From NCBI RefSeq assembly GCF_914767665.1, contig NC_059504.1, positions 5,582,501 through 5,646,500 on the forward strand: a DNA stretch of 64,000 nucleotides. Reading direction: 5' to 3'. The notes beneath the pieces were generated by a model. The model ran no database searches and was not told where the DNA came from. It saw nothing but the letters and a program-made list of their open reading frames with translations. Shown here in pieces: positions 1 through 10,382 of this stretch (position 1 is its first letter; each line of letters opens with the position of its first letter). A program made the translations under genes and the position numbers. This DNA is from Harmonia axyridis. Taxonomy: Eukaryota; Arthropoda; Insecta; Coleoptera; Coccinellidae.

Positions 1-399
1 AATTCCGGTTTTTCCTTATTTCAAGTTATTCCTTGATAACTCTTAAATTTGTTCTTCTAGGTAAGTATAAGCTCTGCTTAGGTAACTCCCCCCTATTTTT
101 ATATGTAGAATTGACTGAAAGAATAAGAATAATAGGTTGTAATTTGAAAATCTTGAGTTTTGATGAATATGAGTTTTCCAAGTGCATGATCTTTTCATAA
201 ACACCCTGTACATTTGGTCCAAACTCCAAACAGTCTAATAATACTCGTAATTCGTATTGGCAGAATCGAAAATGAGAAATGTTTTTTCGTAAAAACCTTT
301 TTCTGCAAAAATATTCAAGAACATATGAGTCTCGTCGCCAATATGTTGTAGCATATTGCTGAAATTGTCAACAAATGAGCTATCCAATGATATAATATA

Positions 400-524
400 C
401 AGGGTGTGCCAATTGAAATGAGAAAGTATTAGTCTATTTAAAGTATAGCTGGAAGTTGTAGAGATTATTGTCTCAAACCCCGAAATTCAAATTTTCTGAT
501 AGACCATCGCGTTGAATCACCCTG
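400..524. mobile_element. Short MITE with CAGGGTG ends
   Basis: About 125 bp beginning CAGGGTGTGCC and ending in the mirrored TCACCCTG, with TA on both outer sides as in Tc1/mariner insertions. There is no coding content. The same CAGGGTG-type end recurs many times in this window. Confidence 0.55.
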
Positions 525-525
525 T

Positions 526-1370
526 ATGTTGAAATATTCATGAAATGAAGGAAACAACATGAGATTAAATTGAATATGCATATTTTATTGTTGCATATTA
601 TTCCTTCAAGAATTCATATTTTTATTTCAACATATCAATTTGCGCAATGGTTTTTTATTATTGTGCAATTCTGTAGAAGAAAGATAAATAAAAACCAAGG
701 AATATCAAATAAATTAACCATTTGATAAAATTTTTGTCCTTGATAAGAAACTGAAGCTATGGTACCAATGTTTGAAATAATCAATCCATTTGAAGCATCA
801 TAGTTCTTATTGAATATTCCATTCCCTGAATCCGTCCCTGAATTTCTCCGAACATGTGTGCTTCCCGAAATATCTAGAAAATCAAACATTATGTTCGACA
901 TCAAAACTGAGATGAGAATGCGTTAGCACGAACAGATTTATAAACAGCATGTAATAAATTCCGGTCATTAAAATGTGCTTTAAAACTTTCAAAACACTCA
1001 TAATCTGCCTTCACTTGACGGAAGAATGATTGACTTTTTTTTTTGATAAATCTCTCACCATTTCTCGAACAATAGCTTCTTTGAAATCGTGCGATACGAG
1101 TTCGATCGCAATTTGGGCTGCGTTATAATATCAACTCGGCTGTTCAATTTTTATCAATCTGAGAGATTATGCGTGTTTATACACAGTGGCCCAATTAGAA
1201 CATAACAGGGGGCTCTTGACAGATGATCAATTTGGGATACGTCGATATTAATTTGTGATATCGTTGATAATATTCATAGTTCATATTTTGAGTATTCTGG
1301 TATCTCAAATTTGTTTTGGATATTCAGGCTTTTTTTTATGTATTGACCCCTTTGATGAATTTAGTTATTT
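526..1370. other. Intergenic DNA, no recognised gene
   Basis: AT-rich sequence. A minus-strand open frame of 89 codons (635-904) exists, but I recognise no domain in it and no splice context supports it. The first 400 bases hold another isolated transposon-like end (CACCCTGTA near 205). Confidence 0.4.
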
Positions 1371-2170
1371 CAAGGGTTATCCAATAAGAGATAGATCTGC
1401 CCGCTATCTGGGCAGATGTTACTTTTGAATCTGCATATTTAAGCAATTGAGAAGTAAAAACTATGCCATTACTAAAAATGGAACGATACACGCTTCAACA
1501 ATGCATTGAATGTTAAAATTCATTACAAAAATAGACGAAATTTTGCAGTTACAATTCGCAAATCATTGTGAAACAAATTTTTGGCCGACAATAGTGAAAA
1601 TGGTGAAAAAATTTGACCTATTGGGACAAATTAGTGTTGTGAATAATCGAAAATGTGTGCGAAAAACCTAGGTTTGTCGATTGCTCATCGATCTTGGGGC
1701 ATTAAAGAAGACTTAGGTCTTATGGCCGGAATTGACGGAATTGGAAGATATTGATATGGACGACGTTAATTTTCAACAATGTGTTACATGCTATAAACAA
1801 GCAACGAAACAATCGAAATTTTACAGGAAAAATGGCCTGGCCATGTTATTTCTCGAAGAGGTGATCACAATTGGCCTCCGAGATCTTGTGATTTAACACC
1901 TTTAGACTTTTTTTGGAGACCACGTGAGAGATAAGGTCTATGCCAATGCTCTTTAATCGATTCAAGTCCTAAAAGATGGAGTTCGTGAAATTTTCGAGGA
2001 CATCAACATCAAATGTGCGAATTGGTCATAGAAAATTTCATAAAAAGAATATGGTACTGCTGAAGTAGCCGCAGCGGCTATTTTTTACTATCTAGTTCAA
2101 ACATTTTGGGTTATAAATTATGGAAAAGTTTAATCAAAGTGTGGAGAAAATATCCCACTTCCTTTTCTTA
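1371..2170 (+). pseudogene. Degenerate mariner-like transposase remnant
   Basis: Broken plus-strand mariner relic. The catalytic-region signature reads NWPPRSCDLTPLDFF (around 1870-1915), the usual mariner stretch around the third acidic residue, followed by a frame-shifted C-terminal tail. The 5' part is too decayed to read. Its start (GGTTATCCAATAAGAG) resembles the terminal repeat of the element at 33178-33637, so the two may be related. It cannot encode an active enzyme. Confidence 0.65.
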
Positions 2171-2921
2171 TAGCTTTTTTTCATGAGAGTTGAAATAACC
2201 TGTGAGATGTGGAGAGATGATAAATCAATCTGAAATTTTTGATGTATCGGCTGATAAGAATGGATATTTGTGAAACAGTTCATTCAACTACATAACTTTT
2301 GAAAAAAAACTTTTGATTCTCGATTCTTTCTGAAGAATTTCAAGATATATATTAATGTTATTATCTGAAAGATCACAACTAGAACTAAATCTTGAATTTA
2401 CGCGCCTATTTCTGCAACCAACAAAACACATGTAGTGTAACAAGTGTTCTGGGTGCAGAGGAAATTCATACTTCAATAATAAGGTACTCTGATGAGTTTT
2501 ATACCAATGAATAGCCTCACATTTTAATTTATTCATTGCCGAAAAATCACAATATGAAATTTTGATAGCATCTTATAAAAATCAACTAATTACTGTCTTC
2601 TATATTTATATTTTTCATATTTTCTGTATTTTAGGCATTTTTGAGTATAAATATGTAAAATAACGAATATTTTAATACTGAATAATACTAATGAGTATAT
2701 TCACCAGAAAATGTATATTCAATTTTTACTACTTCTTGATAATGGTATACCAATTTCCACTACGTCAACTTCATCTTTATTATTATGACGTACGGATAAC
2801 ACCATATCAAATATTGTTTATTTTAGAGGTTTGAATAATTATCATTTCAACAAGATGATTAATCTTATATTAGAAATTGATAGGTTGGATAATTACTCAA
2901 TATATTTGTCCGTTGTGACAG

Positions 2922-3046
2922 CATTGTTATCGGAATATTTCTATGCATTTTCCAAAAAAATGGAATTTCTTCACCAATATAAAAAATATGCTAATAGCCT
3001 ACTTCCAATTATGGAAGATACCATGTCAAAAATTGCAGGAAATTGA
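2922..3046 (+). pseudogene. Possible remnant of a takeout-like terminal exon
   Basis: After a plausible acceptor (TTGTGACAG, ending 2921) a phase-1 frame runs to TGA at 3044-3046. It contains the segments KKMEFLHQYKKYANSLLPIM and EDTMSKIAGN, which resemble the helical last exon of the takeout genes nearby. Just past the TGA the same frame reads FFKTDMKN, like the usual C-terminal tail, so the stop looks premature. It lies on the strand opposite gene A, which itself lacks a terminal exon. Resemblance was judged by eye only; it could be chance. Confidence 0.4.
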
Positions 3047-3473
3047 TTCTTCAAAACTGACATGAAAAATTAGGTTTGGTTGATTGGCTGTGATCTTTTT
3101 TTTTTTGTAAGTTTGTCTCAAGCAAAATCCAAAAAAGCTCGAATTTCAAATATAGAAAAAACCTGTTCTTTTGAACTGAAATCTTTTGGTTTCTGAAATA
3201 TCTGACTTTGTCAAGAGCTATTCTATTCTCTTGAAATGGCTGTGATTGATTTTTTTTTCAAAACTCAAATTAATTACCTCTTCAAGTCAACCCTTTGCAG
3301 TCAATAGAAAACAATTGTCGGCAATTATTAAAAATTTTGAATAATATGCCGACAGTATAGTGTAAATTTAGCCGACCAAAAGATACATATTTTGCATTTC
3401 CTTGAACAATTTCAATTTTTTCATTTTTTTTATTATTATTATTTTTTTTTTATTTATAATTATCGTAACCCAC

Positions 3474-6400
3474 CTACTATCCTCCTTCCACCTGCCAGAT
3501 GTCCAATATGAAGTTCCAACTTCTTCGAATTCTGTATATTGACATTTACTTTCAACGGAGGATGATGATCATATTTTCCTCTATGATCCTTCATAGGAGT
3601 TCTGGTTATCGTTGTTGTCTGAACGAAGTCGTATAATCCCAAACTCCACGATCCCTTATTCGATAATTTGGTTCCCATGAAGTTACCTTCGATTTCATAC
3701 CATCCCTTCAATTGTTTGTCTGGGAACGTTTGGGTGTATTGGATTAGGTTGTTTTTGAAGTCACTCCTGAAAATTTGAGTTATAGTCAATGGGCGGTACC
3801 TTAAAAACGTGTAGAGTGAATTGGGTAGCAGCGGGTATAACTCTTGTTACTGCATTGTTGCCAACACAGTAGGGTGAAATGAGTGAATTTAAGATTCTTA
3901 TGAAAATTCAAAGAAAGCTGTCATGCCGAGTTAAAAGCACTTGTGAGCTAGTTCAATACCTAATGGGTGAATAAATTTTATCGACTGAATTGAAGAAAGC
4001 CCTATTTTCTTGAATTGTTAAGGTTTACAGAAAACTTAGTCAGAAGACTTAGTCTTTGATTCAATAATTGTTGAGAATTCCATAAAACGTAGTTACTCTT
4101 TGATTCTGTTACTCCATTTCTATGTTAATGTGTTACTGACATTTGATTTGAACATGCTTCTATGGATATTTAGTGTTATTTTGAACTTAAATTTCGAAGT
4201 GACATCTCTTTCGTTCACGGTTGAAGGCGAGATATTTTTTCAGAACTTGAATTAAATTTCAATGTAATTTTGTCATAGCGAACGTATGTTGACTTCAAAT
4301 CTTGAAGAAAATTGTAAAAAATTACGAAGAAGCAAAAAGGGTAGTAAGAAACTCATTGCGAAAAAGCTCATATGACAAAGAGTATCAAATTTTGTGAAGT
4401 ACACTGCATAAAACTGTGTGGAATGAATTGAACTCCGCTACTTGGATACTCAAATTTAGCGATAATTTTGGAAAATTTCTCCGAGTATATTATATGATCT
4501 GAATATTCAATGGTAAAGAAGATTTTGATGCTTAATAAGAGTATTAACATCGGCAATTGCCATAAGTTGATCGAATATTTGAAGCAAGGATCGAAAGGTA
4601 ATAATGAACTCAGTTAGACCTCAAACAATTTTTTTGATGCCTCACAAATAATGACGTTCACAGGCATTCGAATAATTTGAACATTCGTCGATTTTTTAGC
4701 TTCCTGGTGATAAATCAGTCAAACTGCAATTTCTTGCTGTAATTATCAAACAGATTTTATTACTCTCAACTAATTTTTCTTCAGTAAAAAAGCGAAGCTT
4801 TTTTACAAAAAATTATATTTATAATTTGTTATACGTATATAATAAACCGATTTGGAAACACACCAATAGCAATAAAACTTTTGGCAATAAGAAAAATCAT
4901 AAATCATTCAAAATCTTGAGTAAAATATGCAGATTGAATTATTTCCATGAAACCATATTTGTTCATAAATAAAACTATTATTATTGAATTATAATATTAT
5001 ATAGAAATGAGGTAATTCCCTCTTCAACATTCATCTCTAATAATCAAACTTTTAACATTATATCAAAATTTCCTTATATAATTCATTCTTCGAACCAAAA
5101 TTACACAAACCTGAATTTTGTCATTTCTGAAACAGACCAGCCTGCCTCTGTTACATTACGTAAGACCAGCTTGTAATTGAATAAGAAGTTGCTCCTCTTC
5201 TGGGTCACCTCTTCAGCATAGAAGGGGTCCAGTGATGCAATTCCGTAATCAGGTAGACCTGGAGATGAAGGATAATTTCCAATTAAAATGTTGTTGAAAA
5301 ACCCTATGGGGTATTTTCTGAAAGCATTATTCTATTCTGCCAATTGCAGAATCTAATCAGCGTGATTCGAATCAAAAGAATCAAAATGATTCTACTCTTA
5401 TTTTTTGAGACCTTCGAGATACAGCTCAAAATTCCAAACCATAGACTTCCAAATGAATTATACCAGAGAGTAATAAACATAGATGCAAATATGAATGTTT
5501 GGAATACGATATTTTTTCTAATTGTCGAATTTATAATAAGCAGAATATTTATTATTTTCTGTACCTACATGCTGAAATCCAAGGTTTGTCAACTTTTGCT
5601 CTCCTAGTGTCACCGCTTGTTTCACGTCGTTTGTCGCGCTTGAAGTTAGTTTTCTGAATTTCTGATATATTAAGGTATTTATTTCAATATATTTTGAGTT
5701 AATATGACATGTTGATTCACTATGGGACATAAGAACTGCGTTCTTTGTGGAGAAACTCGCGAATTGAGTGAAATATCCTATCACTGATATGTTTTCATTT
5801 CCGCGCGCTTCTTGTCAAATTTGATAGTTCATGTTGGGGACAAAATTTGCTTACTGAAAATGATATATCGTCGGCTAAGAGTGTAAATCTGCTATGTCCA
5901 TTCAATAGAGTTTATTGAATGTATTTTCATGAATAAACTCTCTTATTATTATTATTATAACACTGTACTGTACGGTTTTTTTTGGTCTCATGTGAAATTG
6001 TTCATTATGGACATAGCAGATTTACACTCTTAGCCGACGATATGCTCCTTCTATCTATGTTTATTACTCTGAGAATTATACATAATCTCACCTGATTTAT
6101 AATAGGGTCTCAAATTGTTGATGCCATCTTTCACACAGTTATCAAAATTGGTATTATTTTTGCGGCAATATCTAAAGTGTCGCCCTGAAAAAAATATTAA
6201 TATAATTTATGCTGAATAGAATTAGAATTCTTCCAGGTGAACGAATTGCGTTATTTCAATCAATACTCAAATATTTATCGTTATTCTTCAAATTATATGC
6301 TGAGAAACAAATATAGTTCTGAAAATTTGCGTAGAATTAATTGCATTCCTAAATATTTCATTGTGTATTTGATCATACACAGAGCTCTTTTTTAACATAA

Positions 6401-7593
6401 AGCTAATCCTCTCATAGATAAAGTGACCGAGGGAAACATTTCTTCAACTTTTGGTTTCGAAACCTCCAAACTCAACTTATTTTGAAATAGTTACACCTCA
6501 AAAAGATTCCACTGTGCTTTTCATGGACAGCACCTAGATATATTATTGCAGGATAAAGCAAAGCCTCAACAGAGTTGATTAAGAGAAATATTTCACAGCT
6601 TTGCTGATGGAAATCTTAACTACAATAAATTATGAATGCATTAAAACCAAAAAGATTCTACAGTGAGTTTGAAGTTTAAATTAATCTAGATCATAGCTTA
6701 TTCTAAATTGAAGAGATGAATAACGCTTATTTTCAGATAAATCTAAGCCTTCTAGAACAAAAGTAAATCTTTTCTTTGTATTTGAAATCGTTCGAGAAAG
6801 AAAGTGAAACTCCTCTGAAAATTTACATTTTAGTATGTGTGAAATTCGATAACTTCTCATTCATTCGAATGATCAAATTAAGAAATTGAAAGTATGAATT
6901 GCTATGATCATACTGGATACGATATTTTTTACCAACAGCCTTCCTAGCCGTACTAGTTTTATAATTTTTGGAAATTGTATTTCCAAATCCACCCAGATCA
7001 TCATAATCACCATATTATCCCTAAAAGTTTGTTTCGTAGGAGTAGTGATCCAGGGATTGACATGAAAGACCTAGGTTTGAATTCTCCATCAAGGTCAGTT
7101 TCTTCAATTCTGAAACAGCTCTTTCTAGGTATGTTTTGAGGTATTTTGAATGAAGGAGAAGATAATGAATCTTGAAATTTGCAATATTAGTCCATTCCAT
7201 ATCTAGAAATTTCTCTGAAGGGCAATCATTGAATTTGATGGATTGCTTTTTCTTTGTTGAAGAGAATCATTGCTTGGCAATCAATTTCATATTTGGCTAT
7301 CAAAACCACTAAAACTATTTTGGCTACCTAATTTCATCTTTATGCCAAACGTTCCAATATTTCAATTTCGAATTAGCAATACACAGATGATATAATTGTT
7401 TCTTTCTCAAGAGATTCAACAGTTTTATTCTTGCTTGAAGAAAGCTTATGCTTGCAAGGTTGAATATCTATTTGCACGTAAATTTGAAATACTAAGATAA
7501 TCAGTTGACATCGAACTTACTCAAATCGACTTGACATTTAACCAATACAACGGCACAGCAAAAAACAATAATAGTCCTAATCATCCCGCACAT
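3474..7593 (-). CDS. Takeout/JHBP-like secreted protein, gene A (C-terminal exon missing)
   Basis: Spliced minus-strand gene: complement(7521..7593, 6092..6184, 5111..5258, 3474..3766). Exon 1 gives a signal peptide (MCGMIRTIIVFCCAVVLVKC); exon 2 has the family cysteine pair in RYCRKNNTNFDNC (Cys-x9-Cys) and NLRPYYKSG; exon 3 starts GLPDYGIASLDPF; exon 4 carries the GWYEIEG strand segment and ends LELHIGHLAGGRRIVG. The fourth exon corresponds to two separate exons in the sister genes. Its likely donor (AG|GTGGGT) is in phase 1, as in the sisters, but I found no last exon downstream on this strand; read through, the frame stops at 3460, giving 206 residues against 241-256. Such proteins bind hydrophobic ligands in haemolymph or secretions. 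It is either a truncated pseudogene or uses an exon I missed. An extra intron after YYKSG is shared with gene D. Confidence 0.75.
5464..6073. mobile_element. P-element-like non-autonomous element, copy 1
   Basis: Bounded by a perfect 8-bp target duplication AATTATAC (5456-5463 and 6074-6081). Ends are inverted: CAGAGAGTAATAAACATAG and CTATGTTTATTACTCTGAG. An 8-bp duplication fits P-type or hAT transposition. At 5722 an ATG opens MGHKNCVLCGETRELSEISY followed by a histidine and stop, which looks like the first zinc-binding part of a THAP domain, the DNA-binding module of P transposases. A palindromic insertion (5865-6043) sits inside. It lies in intron 2 of gene A, its right duplication ending 6 bp short of the exon-2 splice donor. 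Confidence 0.75.
5865..6043. repeat. Palindromic (foldback) insertion nested in the P-like element
   Basis: Two 36-bp arms, 5865-5900 and 6008-6043, are perfect reverse complements (ATATCGTCGGCTAAGAGTGT... on the left). About 107 bp of AT-rich spacer lies between. The segment is absent at the matching place in the second P-like copy (after 11330), so it is a later nested insertion. Confidence 0.85.
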
Positions 7594-7659
7594 CTTTACG
7601 AATTTGAGTCAAGAACAATTTCGAAACCACTCAACACATTTTAAATGCACCTATGTTGT

Positions 7660-8384
7660 CTTCACTCAAAGACTATAGACTAATATAATTGCAAGAGTTG
7701 GATGTTTTGTGGATTATTACTCAACCCAACCCCACCTGAGAGTTGAGCCAGTTGAATGATCAAATATATCAGGCAGGCTGGTATCTATAGATCACCTCTG
7801 ATACTTCACTTTCACGGATTTTTCAAGACTGTTTAGAGATTCGTAAATGTGCTATTATGCCACATGCGGTAATGCATTCCGAATTCTTACATCACAAGCA
7901 AGATCAGGTATGCGTGTGTATTGAACACTTCCGATTTGTTCTCCATTTTGGTCAATGATCGTGAATTTGCAGGAAATTCATTTCTGAATCGTATAAACTA
8001 GATTACTATGTTATAAGGATAATTTATTGGATTAATAGAGCTATAGGCGCTTTGGTACTTGGATAATTAGTTATCTTAATTGTGTTGCTGTGGATTTACC
8101 TTTTAAGTGTTGCATTGATCAATTATGTCTTGGAGGAGGAAGGAAATAACAAATCAATTATTCAATATTTATTATGTATGTGAAGTGGAAATTATACTTC
8201 CTTACTAGATGTAGATTTTCATTTTTAATATCAATTATTCGACTATACCTAGTTATTTTCGTGAACTGAGTGAAAAGTAATGCTTTTTCATATGTTTTGT
8301 CTTATAGGGTGAACTCTCAAACGTGATATATTTTTCGCTTGAGATGGTATAGCTATTTATAATAGAAACGCAGAAAGTATTGAT
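7660..8384. other. Intergenic DNA upstream of gene A
   Basis: No gene seen. The stretch just above the gene A start should hold its promoter, but I see no convincing TATA box, only AT-rich sequence around 7680-7690. Confidence 0.4.
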
Positions 8385-9090
8385 AACAGACCAATTGAAA
8401 AGTCCCCGGTCTGCCATAGTAAAACACATTTCTTTGGCAAAAATCGATTTCATCATTCAACATAGTTGCCTTCTAGGGCGATACAGCGATTATAGCGATC
8501 TTCCAACTTTTCGATACCATTTTTGGAGTACGATTTGTTTTTCGCTTCAAAATAGGCCTCAGTTTCGGCGATAACTTCTTTCCAGCGAGCTTTTTATCGA
8601 GGTCTGGGAACAGGAAAAGTCGCTGAGGTCCAGATCTGGCGAATACGGTGGATGCAGAAGCTATTCGAAGCCCAATTCATGCAATTTTGCCATTGTTTTC
8701 ATTGATTTGTGACACGGCGTATTGTCTTGATGAAACAGCACCTTTTTTTCTTCAAATGGGGCCGTTTTTTAACGATTTCTTGCTTGAAACGATCCAATAA
8801 CGCTATATAATGATCGCTTTTGATGGTTTGGCCCTTTTGGAGGTAATCAATGGATATTATATCTTGCGCATCCTAGAATACTGATGCCATATCCTTGCCA
8901 GCTGACTGTTGTGTTTTTCCTCGCTTTGGATTCGGTTCATCGTGTGCAGTCCACTCAGCTGACTGTCGATTGGATTCAGGAATGAAATGATGGAGCCATG
9001 TTTCATCCATTGTCACATATTGACGCAAAAATTCAGGTTTATTGCACTTAAACGGCTTCAAACACTGCTCAAAATCATTAGCAGGAGAGT
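8385..9090 (-). pseudogene. Mariner-like transposase remnant, 5'-truncated
   Basis: Minus-strand mariner transposase lacking its N-terminal DNA-binding part. Readable pieces in order are MDETWLHHFIPESNRQSAEW (first catalytic Asp region, ~9000), KKKKVLFHQDNTPCHKS (second Asp, ~8730), LLHPPYSPDLDLSDF (third Asp, ~8640) and the C-terminal GIEKLEDRYNRCIALEGNYV ending near 8453. Several frameshifts and stops separate them. A probable terminal repeat (GACCAATTGAAAAGTCCCC) lies at about 8389. No active product is expected. Confidence 0.85.
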
Positions 9091-9371
9091 TCCGAGCACC
9101 AATGAGAACTTTTTTTGATCTAATTATGTTACAAGATAGAAAGTAACGTGCTGAGTATAGAGTTGATTTTTAAGGGCAAAGAACGAGTATGGAAAGTTTT
9201 TTGCTCTTTAACGATTTCAAGGATTTATTATCGAAAAAATAACCCAACATTTTTGAAAATGCCATCTTGCTCGACTATTGACTATAGACTATGTATATGT
9301 ATTATGTTTGGTCATAGTATATATGAATATAATTCAAGAGACCTTTTTTTTAATGAAGCTCTGTTGATTTA

Positions 9372-9653
9372 AGAAATGAAACAATTTTTTCGAAAAAAAG
9401 AACAGTGAGGTAGATTATCAATAAGAAAAGGATCATCGCACCTCTATATCTACGCCTCTGGATAAGATTGGCAGGAGACACTTACCTAATTCGGAACATA
9501 ACATCATCAAAATGTCAATACCTGAAAATTAAAACAGTGAATCGAAAACGAAGCTTGTTTGGATATATATTAAGAGGATTTTTTCATGAAAAGAGTTGTT
9601 CTATCCGATGCCAAAGTCATTGCACTAACATCTGGACCACCCTGTAGCTCTCG
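9372..9653. repeat. Dispersed repeat X, copy 1
   Basis: Non-coding segment sharing long blocks with 59545-59887 in the same orientation, for example GGCAGGAGACACTTACCTAA, and the same terminal TCTGGACCACCCT. Internal AAAACGAAGCTTGT suggests a decayed MITE or transposon end. Confidence 0.7.
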
Positions 9654-9697
9654 ATATGCTTTCAGTGAGCATCGAATTTGGGACACCCTGTACAAAA
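9654..9697. repeat. Fragment of CAGGGTGTCCCAA-type MITE (family Y)
   Basis: Reads TGCTTTCAGTGAGCATCGAA and then TTTGGGACACCCTG. It is the reverse complement of the left end of the element at 39074, and abuts repeat X directly. Confidence 0.7.
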
Positions 9698-10382
9698 ATA
9701 GAGTATAATAGCCACTCACACGTGTGCCGCCTCTGATGATTTGAATATGGAACCGATACTTTCATAGATTTTCATAACTTCTGTTGCAAAAATTGCACGT
9801 TTTTCATTGAAAGGATGATTTATAGGTAATAACAAACACTTTTTCATTTACCTGTTGATAAATCGTTACTACGTAAATATTATTGTTTTGAAAAAGAAAA
9901 TAGATTGAACAATTTTTACTGTACCTATTGCCCTTTGGAATTAGCTTAATGCGAAAGAGCAATCAAAGCACTTGTTCGATTGAGTGCATAATTACACTTA
10001 ATGTGGAAATCCATACCAATTTGATATATACATTCTATAACTGACAAACCATTATGAAATTCATTTCTTCATCATCAATTAACAGAAATTGACAATTATC
10101 AATTGCATGTCGCTCGCTAAGGCCAATACATAAACTCATATTCCATCTAAGGAAGCTATTAACCCTTCTTCGCAGTAAACATAAAAATCAAGTGCATTAA
10201 ACTTTATAAAACATGAGTGATCATGAACACGGAGGATATTAATTTGAGAGAAAGTATTTCCGAGGAACAAATACTAACTAAGAACAACTAATAGTGAATG
10301 ATCAGCTCACAGAGAGGTCGGTTTGCCTATTTTCTCACTTGGTTTTAGCACAAGTTCGCCAAGTCGTTTCAAATACATCGAA

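Noticed and set aside
635..904. 89-codon minus-strand frame near the window start.
   Set aside because: No recognisable motif, flanked by AT-rich DNA; could be a transposon scrap but I cannot support it as a gene.
7521..7593. I first suspected a homopolymer frameshift in the gene A signal-peptide exon.
   Set aside because: Recounting the T run gives an open frame of 24 codons plus one base, matching the phase of exon 2.
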